From Monoplex corrugatus (lineage: Eukaryota; Mollusca; Gastropoda; Littorinimorpha; Ranellidae), in contig JAPXFY010000022.1 of NCBI GenBank assembly GCA_030674185.1, forward strand, positions 38,391,540 to 38,455,539: a DNA stretch of 64,000 bases, given 5' to 3'. Shown in pieces: positions 12,195 to 21,293 of the stretch. Both the position numbers and the translations under genes were made by a program. The notes under the pieces are model-generated. The model was not told the DNA's origin and ran no database searches. It saw nothing but the letters and a program-made list of their open reading frames with translations. Within the stretch, counting starts at the first letter, position 1. Every line of letters begins with the position of its first letter.

Positions 12195-14726
12195 TCACTT
12201 TTGGTTCCTCCTTGCCCAGATCCAGCTTGAGCTCCTTTCTGCTGCCTCTGCCATCGCTTTAAGGGCTCTAGTCCTCTTCTTCCCAGAAATGGCGAGTTGT
12301 TTCATGAGATCATAAGCGGAGGTGCTCACAAACCCTCTTGCCCCGACCTCTATGGCGAAGATTTTGACCCGCAGACCTGCTTTCTTCAGGGTGCTGGCAA
12401 GACCGGCGTATTTTTCGGTCTTGTAGATATGTGCTTCTTCCATTCTGCTTTCGTATGGCACAGTGAGTTCTATCAGAATCACTTGTTTCGAGGAGTCAGA
12501 GTGGAGAGCGATGTCTGGTCTCATGCCTGTCTTGCTGATGACATCTGGGTAATTTCTCCACTCTGGGAGGTCTGCTGTACACTCCCAGTCGACTGCTCCA
12601 TCCAGAAGACCCTTTGGCAATGTGCTGGTTGTCATAGCAATTTCGGGCCAGACCTGTTTCCCTCCTGCTTTGTAGAACGTTGTCATAGCAATTGGTGCGT
12701 TTGGGGTCATGGTTTTTTCGCTAACCACGTCTGTGATCACTTTCAGAACTTGGTTGTGCCTCCATGTATACCTTCCTTGGGCTAGCGCTACTTTGCAAGA
12801 GCTTAGGACATGTTCCACTGTTTGTTTCTTCTGACAGAGCGGACATGCTGGGTCATCTGATTTCCCCCATTTCACTAAGTTTGCATTCGAGGGGAGCAGG
12901 TCATATACAGATCTGAAGAGGAAGCTTATCCTTAGAGGAGCCATGTGCCACATATCGTTCCAGCTGAGACTTCTTTGGAGTGCACTGTCCCATGTTGTCC
13001 ATTGCCCCTGTTGACCTTGCTGGACTGCCTTCTGCACTCTTTTGACATCTTCTTCTTTCTTCAACTCCTGTATGATCATGTCTCTTTTTTCCTTCCTTTT
13101 GGCTTTGGACCACCACTGCATTTTTGTTGCTCCCAGTCCCTGTCTGTTGGTTTGCGTGTGTCCAATTATTTCTTTGATGCTGAGGTTTCTCTTGGCATTG
13201 TTTACAGCCTCTTGGACTTTCCATTTTTTGCCAGTTCTCAGCTTTGGCTGAACTGATCTCACGATATCGTCTTCCGATTCCTCCAGCATGCTCAACAGTC
13301 TTGCTTTTCCAACTTTGTATTCCTCCACTATGGATTTGAGAGGTAGCTTCAGCATTGCTTGACGACAGTAGAATGCAACATCAGTGAGACCAGGTGGGAC
13401 ACCGAGCCATTTTCTTGTGTATTTGTTGATTTTGGCTTCCATTGCTTCCACTGTGCTGGTGCAAATGTCATAGATTAGCAGTGGCCACAGCAGCTTTGGT
13501 ATCAGCATGAACTGTAGACACCAGACTTTGTATTTGCCTGGCAGTCCGCAGTTATCTATTTTCTTCAGGCCTTCTTCGGCTGTTTGCTTGGTTTCACATC
13601 CCCTTTGTGTGTCTTTCAGGGAGTCATCATACCATCTTCCGAGACTTTTTACTGGCTCTTCTGTGACAGTGGGGATGGCTTGGTTGGCTACCATGAATTT
13701 GACTGAATCTGCCACTTTTCCTTTTCGCAGTGAGAGACTTCGGGATTTCTTTGGTTTGAACCTCATTCTTGAAGAGGCCACCAGCTCATCCAGCTGCTTT
13801 AAGATTTGGTGTGTCTCTTCCTCATCCGTGGACAAGACTGTTGTGTCATCCATGAAAGCTTTCAGAGGAGGCATCTGGTATCCATCTCCCAGATTCACTG
13901 GACCTGAACTCTTCATTGCAGCTTTCAAGATGACTTCCATTGCCAACACGAACAGTATGGGAGAGATTGCACAGCCCATTGCAATGCCCACCTCTAGGTC
14001 TATCCAGTCCGTGGTGTATTCTTTGGTAGAGAACCGCATTCAGAACCCTTGAAAATACTTCCTCAGCATTGTTCGGATGTTTTCTGGGATGTGATACATT
14101 TCAAGAGCCAGCTGGATCATATCGTGTGGAACTGATCCATATGCATTCGCCAGATCAAGCCAAACTACGTCAATGTCTCTCTTCTCTGTTCTTGCTTTTT
14201 GGATGGCATCCCAAATCAACGTGGCATGTTCCAAGCATCCAGGCATTCCTGGTATGCCTCCCTTTTGGACTGACATATCCAGATACTTGTTTTCAGTCAG
14301 GTATTTTGTCAATCTTGCTGCCATAACAGAGAAGAAGATTTTCCCCTCGACGTTCAGAAGTGATATTGGCCTGAACTGATTGATGCTGCTGGAGTTCTGC
14401 TCCTTCGGAATGTATACTCCTTCAGCTCTCATCCATTGGTCGCTGATCTTCTGGTTCCTCCATGCTGATCGAATCATCTTGTGGAGCCACTCGAGCACTT
14501 TTGGGCATTTCTTGTAGAGCAGGTATGGTATTCCGTTTGGTCCAGGTGCTGACTTGGCTCTGGCTTTCTTTACTACGTTCTTCACTTCATCCAGTGTTGG
14601 TGGTTTGTTATTGAATTTTCCTTCTGGCGCTGCAGGCCAAACCAGATTCTGGATTTCAAGTGGTGCCTCGCGCTGAGAATCGGAATATGTTTCCCTGAGA
14701 TGCTGCTCTAGGGTTTCCTTGCCCAC
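12195..14726 (-). pseudogene. R2/Hero/NeSL-like LINE ORF: reverse transcriptase plus REL endonuclease
   Basis: Encodes target-primed retrotransposition enzymes. The reverse transcriptase shows SAPGPNGIPYLLYKKCP, QFRPISLLNVEGKIFF, LDLANAYGSVPHDMI and the catalytic FMDDTTVLS. Downstream come a zinc-knuckle-like CPLCQKKQTVEHVLSSC, then YTWRHNQVL (the RHN-type motif), then MRPDIALHSD and ILIELTVPYE, which fit a PD-(D/E)XK endonuclease, as in R2, NeSL and Hero elements (established families). An in-frame TGA at about 14040-14042 splits it into 228- and 614-residue open parts. Clade assignment within the group is my inference. Confidence 0.85.
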
Positions 14727-14772
14727 TGTGAGAGTCCCTGATTTGGGTTGTTCAAACAGCTTTCTTGCAAAA

Positions 14773-15114
14773 TCAAAGGGATCTTTGAAGAAATGATCTT
14801 GTCTTCTTCTTTATGCTCTTTCTTCGCCTTGCTGATTCCACTTTGCTGAGAGCATTGTGTTTGGCTTTCAGATCTTTCCAGAGTTCCAGGAGCCCTTGCT
14901 TCTCGAATTCTGAGGCAGTTTTCATTCGCTTTTTAAGCTTCCTTTTCTCCCTCCGGATGCTCTCCATCTGTTGCTGTCTTCTGGATTTCTGGGGAGGCGT
15001 TTTTGTCTTTGGCTGCTTCACTCCATAAGTGTCCCTGCAGATAGAGTATATGATGTGTCCGTATGTGTCAAGTTTGTGTTCCAGCGTACTGTTCCCTATT
15101 AGCGCATTCAACAA
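14773..15114 (-). pseudogene. R2-type LINE ORF, N-terminal basic segment
   Basis: Rich in Lys and Arg (RRQQQMESIRREKRKLKKRM). The reading continues past a frameshift near 14795 into FARKLFEQPKSGTLTVGKET and so into the reverse transcriptase. The N-terminal zinc-finger region usual for R2-group elements is not seen, so the copy is 5'-truncated. Confidence 0.75.
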
Positions 15115-15117
15115 AGT

Positions 15118-15345
15118 TACTGAAATGGAACTGGGCAGGACATCTCACCCAGAGAATGAACAATCGTTGGACAACAAAAACCACGTTCTGGATACCAAGA
15201 GACGGCACTCGCAATAGAAGACGACAGAAAACCAGATGGAGAGACAACCTAGATGGATTTGACAAGAACTGGAGAGGAAAAACGCTGGAACGAAGTGAAT
15301 GGAAGCAGCTGGGGAAAGGCCTACGTCCAACAACGAGGGATTTAT
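15118..15345 (+). mobile_element. LINE 3'-coding fragment (second RTE-like family)
   Basis: Translates with frame changes to WNWAGHLTQRMNNRWT, PRDGTRNRRRQKTRWRD and WKQLGKG, the C-terminal WxWAGHxxR / GRQKTRWxD region found at the end of many metazoan non-LTR polyproteins. Confidence 0.8.
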
Positions 15346-15610
15346 CGCACTCGGACAATTCCATATGTGCTCCACCCAAAATCTACTTGCAAGTATCTGT
15401 GTGACTTCTTAAGCCTGCGCAAAACCCTATGCGCAGCAAAGTCTTGAAATAGGAAGGGGGGGAAGGGGGAGGGACTAACGCAACACGAAGCTGACACCAC
15501 CAGAATGATGGAAAGATTAAGATGGTCTGAGAATAGGCCAGTTTTGTTAATGTTGCCGGCTGAGATTGAACTTAAGATAGTAGATCCTGAATGCACAGTT
15601 TCATCAACAG
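15345..15610 (+). repeat. Dispersed repeat with TTCCATATGTGCTCCACC core
   Basis: Shares blocks (ATTCCATATGTGCTCCACC, TAAGCCTGCGCAAAA, CACCAGAATGATGGAAAG, GAGATTGAACTTAAGATA) with sequence at 35.8, 39.95, 45.8, 47.9 and 52.85 kb. Probably a SINE or SINE composite. The class is not certain. Confidence 0.6.
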
Positions 15611-15619
15611 AACCTACCG

Positions 15620-15822
15620 GCCTGCCTGATACCCCCCTGGGGAAGCTAAGGGCTCTTTCAGTATAAATAGTATCCCAACCTTCTGGAAATTCTGTACTAG
15701 AAATTTCCTCTTTTCTGTCATTCGCTTTGTTTCTACCTTGTTCCTTTGCTGTCTGTCATTTCTTCCTTTCATTTTCTGCCTTGCTGGTCCATTCACCTGT
15801 TTGTGTTCGATAAAGTCTTATA
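15620..15822 (+). repeat. R600 copy, 5' part (split by DNA transposon)
   Basis: Contains GGGCTCTTTCAGTATAAATA, the T/C-rich middle and TTCGATAAAGTCTTATA. The copy continues at 20013 after the inserted element. Confidence 0.85.
15819..15822. repeat. TATA target-site duplication, left
   Basis: TATA immediately outside the left TIR, matched by TATA at 20013-20016. The flanks joined through one TATA rebuild the R600 sequence. Confidence 0.8.
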
Positions 15823-15853
15823 TCGTCGCTGTAAATGCAAAACCTCGTATCTG
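15823..15853. repeat. Left terminal inverted repeat
   Basis: 31 bp beginning TCGTCGCTGTAAATGC and ending CCTCGTATCTG. One mismatch to the right TIR (G at position 6 here, A there). Confidence 0.9.
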
Positions 15854-16942
15854 ACATTTTAGTGGGAACACGTTTATTGTACATGTATTGTTAACTCCCT
15901 AAAAATTTCCCGCATCTTTTGGTAATACGTAGAAACCCTGATCTGTCAAAGATGTGCTTCTATGTCAAAACCTCGTATGTGAAGAGTCGAAAAAAACATG
16001 AAAAGTAAAAACTCGTAAGGAAGCATACGAGTTTTTATACACATTGGTTTGATCCTTCAAATCCTCGTATCAGCTGATAGGTGGTTTTGTCTCTATTAGA
16101 CCAAAAGTAAAGCTTAAAAGTGAGCACTTTCCATTCCTCACTCTAAACCTTCAGGGTTTTTTTTTCTTTGATGTGTGTGTGTGAGTGTGTGTGTAGGGTT
16201 GAATAGTGCAGAGGTCAAAGCATTCATTTCCCGACGGAATAGGCCAGTTTAGAAGGGTAAAGTGCAAAAGCTTTGTGGGTGGGTCGCATGCGTCCGTCAG
16301 TCTCTTGATCAGTCAGTCAGTCGATCTGTGTGTTTGTCTGTCTGTCCGTAGCTTTATTTCTCTGTGTGGTTACATAAATTTGCCGTCACTGATTTTTATC
16401 AAACAAAAGACGAAAAACACGAATGAACCGCGCCGCTGCTGGGGAAGATAACCACTATAATGAAGTTTTGTTCCGTCTGTGTTCTTTCACTTGCTATGTC
16501 AAATTCAAGCTTCTTATTTCTGCGCCTGTATGTATAGATCTGTTGTTTTTTTCTGCCTCAGTGATCTGGGACTCACAGGACTGGGATGGCAGGCAACATT
16601 ACTCCAGCATCCTCATCTCACGAGTCTATAATTGACCGCTGGTTTTGTGGAAATTGTCAGAGAGAAGCTAAAGACAGTTGCAAACTTTTTTCTGACTTGG
16701 TCATGGACGACGGTGACATTTTGTTTGATAGTGACGATACCCCATGGGTGTTTTGTGTATGCTACCAGAAAAAAAACCTTTCACGTTCGATGTGTGCCAG
16801 CCTTTACATGGCAGTTTTTCATTTTCCACCTGACACGATATCTGTGCTATCATTGCCTCGGAAAGGACACTGCAAGACGCTGGGGATATAACCCCTGAGC
16901 CCTTGCTATATTGTTCTAATTATAAAACATACTGACTTTTTT

Positions 16943-19001
16943 GTGTGTGTTTGTATCATATATCTGAGCCACGGTATGGAGAATTTCCGTATTGCTGGCC
17001 AAAGACTAACCCATACACTAACACAAAGTGAACCTTCTTTGTTCTGCGATGAAACTTTAGACAGTTCTCACGCTGATAAGGTCACTGATTGTTTTGTGTC
17101 TAATGAAGTTGAAAACTGTCATGAAATCACATCAGAAAGTGTTTCTTTGGTACATGATCAAACTGAAGATAATTCAAGCAGTACTGAAGTGGTTAGTGGC
17201 GGGCCAGATAATAATGAAGAAATACATTTGTCTGATGTACAAGACAGTGAGGATTCATGGCATCCAGATTCACACTCAGCCTCGGATTCTGATCAGAGTG
17301 ATTTATCAGAGCCTACTTGCAGGAAACGAAAGTCAAACAGCTCCCGCACTGAAAACAAGAAAAGGAGAATGAACGGCGATGCCTACACTGGATACAGACC
17401 GACCAAGTCAGAAGAGAGTTACAGAGTAGAGAGAAGAGCTAGACAGATAGGACCAAGATGTTCATCGAAGCACTGTCAAACTTCGAAACATCGTCACTGC
17501 AATGAAATAACAGAAGAACAGCGAAGGGAACTTTTCGACCAGTTCTGGTCCAAGTTCAACTGAGACCAGCGGAGAACGTATGTTGCTTCCTTAGTTGAAT
17601 ACAGGCAAAGAAAAAGAAGCAGACCTGGCAACAGTCGCAGAGGTGGGTCCTTTTGTTACCATGCGCTCTGTGGAGAAAAAAGACTACCTGTGTGCAAAAC
17701 ATTTTTTCTCGCCACATTTGATTTGGGAGAATGGTGTGTCCGAAATTGAACCCTAAAGTCTTCCCTTGGCATGCAGACATGCAAAGAGCAAAGTCCACGT
17801 CAAAAAAGCGGACAACCACAAAAGTCAAATAGCAGTCTTTTCTGGAGAGTCTTCCAAAGCTGCCCTCACATTACTGCAGGCACAACTCTTCCAGGCTCTA
17901 CCTTGAGACGTCGGTCGTTTCAGTCACAACTTTACAAGCTGTTTCAAAATTATTGTGATACAAAAGGCCTTCAGCGAATTTCAAGACCAATTCTCATGAA
18001 GAAAATGAAGGAGATGAACATTTCCATCTTTTCCCCAAGAACAGATCAATGCAACATCTGTTTGTCACATGATTATGGGCAAATTCCAGAGGATGAATTC
18101 CAGCTTCACCTGAAACGCAAAGAGGAGGGTCAAGTGGAAAAAGCCAAAGACAAGGAAGCAGCAGAGACTGACCCAACCACTCTAGTCATCACTATGGATC
18201 TACAAGTTGTTTTGTTGGTTCCCAAGGTCTTTGCCAACGCCAATTACTATAAGACCGAGCTGTGTTGCCACAATTTCACAATCTACAACCTGAGCACCCG
18301 TCAGTGCCAGTGCTACTTCTGGCACGAGGTCAACGGCGATGTTACAAGCAACGAGTTTGCTTCTTGTATCACGACTACATCAAGATTGTTCTCTCCAAAC
18401 AAAACATCAAGTCAGTCTTCATATTTTCGGACGGGTGTGGTTACCAAAATCGGAATGCTACGCTGTCAAACGCTCTTCTGCGTTTAGCAGTCGAGTCCAA
18501 GATCACAATCACACAGAAATTCTTAGAACGAGGCCACACTTGGATGGAGGTGGATAGTGTCCACTCAACAATTGAACGGAGACTGAGAAAGCGCCAGAAT
18601 ACTGGCCAGCGGACTACGTCGAAGTCATCAGCTCAGCTCGACAGAACCCTTGTCCGTACGATGTGAAGAACCTTGAGTACACATTCTTCAAAGATCATTC
18701 AAAGATCAATTACTACTCAAGCATCAGGCCAGGCAAAGGGCCAGGTGATCCCCAGGTAGTTGACGTAAGAGCTCTGCTTTACCTACCTGAGGGCATCATT
18801 ATGTTCAAGCCAAACCACTCCAATGGCTGGACCCCTCTTCCACGCAGAGCCAATCGCTGTTCCCAAGTTGTCATGCCTCAGCTCTACCACAAGCAAAGAC
18901 CGATCAAAAAGGTCAAATGGAAACACCTTCAGGAACTCAAACAAGTCATTCCAAAAGAGTACCATCCGTTTTATGACAGCCTTCCTTGCACTAGTGAATG
19001 A
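16943..19001 (+). pseudogene. Putative DDD/E transposase of the 4.19-kb transposon (decayed)
   Basis: Likely the transposase of the enclosing element. An acidic N-terminus is followed by a basic patch (CRKRKSNSSRTENKKRRM, a possible nuclear signal), a Cys/His cluster (PRCSSKHCQTSKHRHC), VCKTFFLATFDLGEW, TDQCNICLSHDYG (CxxC), VITMDLQVVLL, FIFSDGCGYQNRNATL and FLERGHTWMEVDSVHST, then a conserved tail (YYSSIRPGKGPGDPQ, IPKEYHPFYDSLP). The Asp in MDLQ, the Asp in SDGCGYQN and the Asp or Glu after GHT are candidate catalytic residues (inference). It is broken by TGA at 17561 (probably from a Trp codon) and 17747, and by frameshifts near 18365 and 18590. I recognise relatives in invertebrate genomes as uncharacterised proteins but know no name. 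ATG at 16976 is an alternative start. Confidence 0.75.
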
Positions 19002-19981
19002 GTGATGGACACAGGAAAACACAATGGATTTCCATGTAGTGGACTAAATAAGTCTGTGGCAGTTACGCCAATGTGACAACAGATGACTACGTGCACAGTG
19101 CAGAGGGAATGATTCTTTCCCAAAGGAAAGAGAAAGGACCAGGATAGAAAGAGTTAGCCTCGTGAATGATATTATTTCGTATGGTTAACAATCTATGGTC
19201 GAACAAAAAATGGTTGGCATGTTAAAAAATCAGTTTTGTTTGTTTGATTTAGTAGTGCATTAGTTTTACACATTTGATCATTATTTTTTTTATGTTGTAC
19301 AACAGGAAAGCATCCTGATTTAATAATTATTCAATTCTCTTTGACTGGCGAGTTTAAGTGCAGAGATGTTTGCGTTTAGTTCAGTTTACTTTGATGCAAC
19401 TACTTTTAACTGCGTTTTGCTTGCACCAGTGGTGCATTAAGTGTAGCACTTAATGCTGTTTATTCATTTTTTTAACAAGATGAAAAAATTCTAACTGATA
19501 ACGAATTGACCATTTCATTTTTGATGATAAGTCAGTTGTAAGTTAAACATTGTGTTTACATGTTGAGACATTTCACTGCTTTGTTTACAGTGCTGAGTTG
19601 TAGACTTCATTGCCAAGGGTTGCGCTGGCAAATTTCAAATGCTGTTTGTTCAAATGTTTTTCATTTTGATTCAGGAAGTTCATATGATTGAATTACTTTC
19701 ATTGGGAAAGGTTGAATAAAGCCAATTTAAGGTTTTTTTTCCTCTTCTTTTCTTGATTGCAAATGCTCGTATGTCAACAAAATGGACAATGCTGCAGTGC
19801 AAAACCTTGTATCTGCACATTTTCATTCACCACTAATATGTATCGCACTTTTCCATCAGCATTAGGTCATTATAACTTTTCTTTTTATATTTGCAAGCTA
19901 TTGATGTAAAAAGTTCATACCAATATATTCTGCTGATTTTTTAAAAATGTTTTTTCAATTTTTCTCGAAACTGAAATTTTG

Positions 19982-20012
19982 CAGATACGAGGTTTTGCAT
20001 TTACAGTGACGA
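19982..20012. repeat. Right terminal inverted repeat
   Basis: 31 bp beginning CAGATACGAGGTTTTGC and ending CAGTGACGA, the reverse complement of the left TIR with one mismatch. TATA follows at 20013. Confidence 0.9.
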
Positions 20013-20186
20013 TATACTTTTCTCTTAGGATTGATAATTGGATATGTGTATTAAGTGCATTTTTGGCTCTAGGAAAAAGAGATATGCGGAAGCAATTTTG
20101 AGTAGTTTATGCCTGTTTTTGTATATGTTTTAGTGTCTTTAATTATATCTAAATGTGCATTCAGGTGTGTTTTTCAAATCCCCTGA
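20013..20186 (+). repeat. R600 copy, middle part
   Basis: Resumes exactly after the transposon with TATACTTTTCTCTTAGGATTG and runs to AAATCCCCTG. A LINE fragment then interrupts it until 20845. Confidence 0.85.
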
Positions 20187-20220
20187 ATGCACATTTAGAC
20201 ATAATTAAGGACACTAAAAC
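20127..20220. repeat. 39-bp hairpin within R600
   Basis: Arms 20127-20165 and 20182-20220 are reverse complements with two mismatches, and the loop is 16 nt. The left arm is ordinary R600 sequence. The right arm is an inverted duplicate not present in other copies. Confidence 0.9.
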
Positions 20221-20229
20221 ATTTACTTT

Positions 20230-20515
20230 CTATTGGGAAGTTGCATGACCAATGGACTCATGGGTGTAGGCCTACATATTTCATTTTGTCCCCTCCAGAC
20301 AAATTCCTCAAGAAAGGATCCACCAAAACTAGATCAAACCACTGACACAAATTTGTTCATCTCAGCTCCTCCTCTGACCCATACAAGTTCAGCTTCTTCC
20401 CTTCAACCATTCCCGCCTGGAACTCCCTGCCTGCAACAGCAGCAGAGGCTCCCTCCTTGATATCATTCAAGAGGGAGCTCAACAAAATCCCAGCTTAGAT
20501 CCCCCCCCCCCCCCC
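20230..20515 (+). mobile_element. LINE 3'-coding fragment
   Basis: Translates to a typical end of a non-LTR reverse transcriptase protein: FFPSTIPAWNSLPATA (after a frame choice near 20395), then SFKRELNKIPA and a stop, followed by poly-C. The family could be Jockey- or RTE-like. Confidence 0.7.
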
Positions 20516-20815
20516 CCCAACTAGTCTTGCGGTAAATGAAGGATAGGGTTGTGCCGGTCCAGGTCTAGACCTGGGGGTCGCTACGATTACCGGATAAGCC
20601 TGTCCAGATATCAGGTTAGGCTGGTTAGCCCCCCCCCCCCTTTTTTTTTTTTTTTTTTTCCTGCCGCAACACGCTGCCCCGGAGCTGAACTCAGGGGTAA
20701 GCGGTTGGGGTTTTGAGGCCACCCTAGATCCCCCTTTATCCTTTTGTTGTCCCAAATAGACCTTTTTTTGTGTTTTATCTTACGCCTCTGCGCACACAGG
20801 TCAACAATCGTCAAT
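20500..20815. repeat. Poly-C and C/T homopolymer tracts, unclassified DNA
   Basis: C runs at 20500-20518 and 20629-20640 followed by a T run to 20659. The DNA between shows no coding signal. Confidence 0.6.
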
Positions 20816-20844
20816 GATGACGGCTGACCTTCCGAATTGATTGA

Positions 20845-21016
20845 AGATAAATTAAACGGAGTGGTCTACGCCTGGCATCTCCTTAAATTATGTGCGTGAA
20901 TTCATTGATAAGTGTACTTAATTTTCTTTTTTCCTGTTGAAGTATTGTATATGTTTGGAAACAGTTATAGCCCTGATATGGCTCTGTGCAATTGGCTGGG
21001 CTTTATACAAAAATAA
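20845..21016 (+). repeat. R600 copy, 3' part
   Basis: Ends CCTGATATGGCTCTGTGCAA then GGCTGGGCTTTATACAAAAATAAC. It finishes about 105 bp before the FBXO21 start codon, so the presumed promoter or 5' UTR of that gene abuts a repeat. Confidence 0.85.
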
Positions 21017-21120
21017 CAAGCCTGCCCAGTTTCGTTCGATTCCGGTTTTTACATAGGTCTATGTAACATCGCTGAGAGTTGTGCCAAAGTGATTTCCCTT
21101 GAAAACCTTGATTGTAAACA

Positions 21121-21293
21121 ATGGCTGCAGAAGACAAGTGTAGTATTCTGGCTTTACCTCCTGAGATAGTGGTAAAAATTCTCCAGTATGACATTCTAGA
21201 TGGTGCAGATATTTGCAGAGTATCTCAAGTCTGCCACAAGCTTAAGGACAGCAGCAGCAGCAATGAAGTGTGGAAGGTTAAGGTTCGCCAACG
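21121..21293 (+). CDS. FBXO21: FBXO21 exon 1 (F-box)
   Basis: Starts at an ATG in good context (AAACAATGG). It encodes [20 protein letters not shown] and [12 protein letters not shown], a canonical F-box that binds SKP1. Ends in phase 2 at CG before GTAAGA. The codon is completed to Arg by exon 2, giving VRQ-R-WPS, as in vertebrate FBXO21. Confidence 0.93.

Larger units (their letters stand above)
11945..15118 (-). mobile_element. R2-superfamily (REL-endonuclease) LINE, 5'-truncated
   Basis: A single-ORF LINE on the minus strand: N-terminal Lys/Arg-rich segment (15114-14773), reverse transcriptase (14726 down to about 13500), then a long C-terminal region ending at 12195, followed by a ~250-bp 3' tail. 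The 5' end stops abruptly at about 15118, where another LINE fragment in the opposite orientation begins. It has one in-frame stop and about one frameshift, so it is a recent but dead copy. Confidence 0.85.
15823..20012 (+). mobile_element. Complete DNA transposon, 4,190 bp, unassigned superfamily
   Basis: Bounded by 31-bp TIRs (15823-15853 and 19982-20012) that match at 30 of 31 positions, start TCGTC, and contain GTAAATGCAAAACCTCG. It is flanked by TATA duplications and inserted in an R600 repeat. Both ends carry further copies of a CCTCGTAT-type motif inside the TIR: at about 15969, 16010-16035 (as an inverted pair) and 16063 on the left, and at about 19767 and 19805 on the right. The interior holds one transposase-like gene on the + strand. 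The TIR identity argues for recent insertion, although the gene is now broken. Confidence 0.88.
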
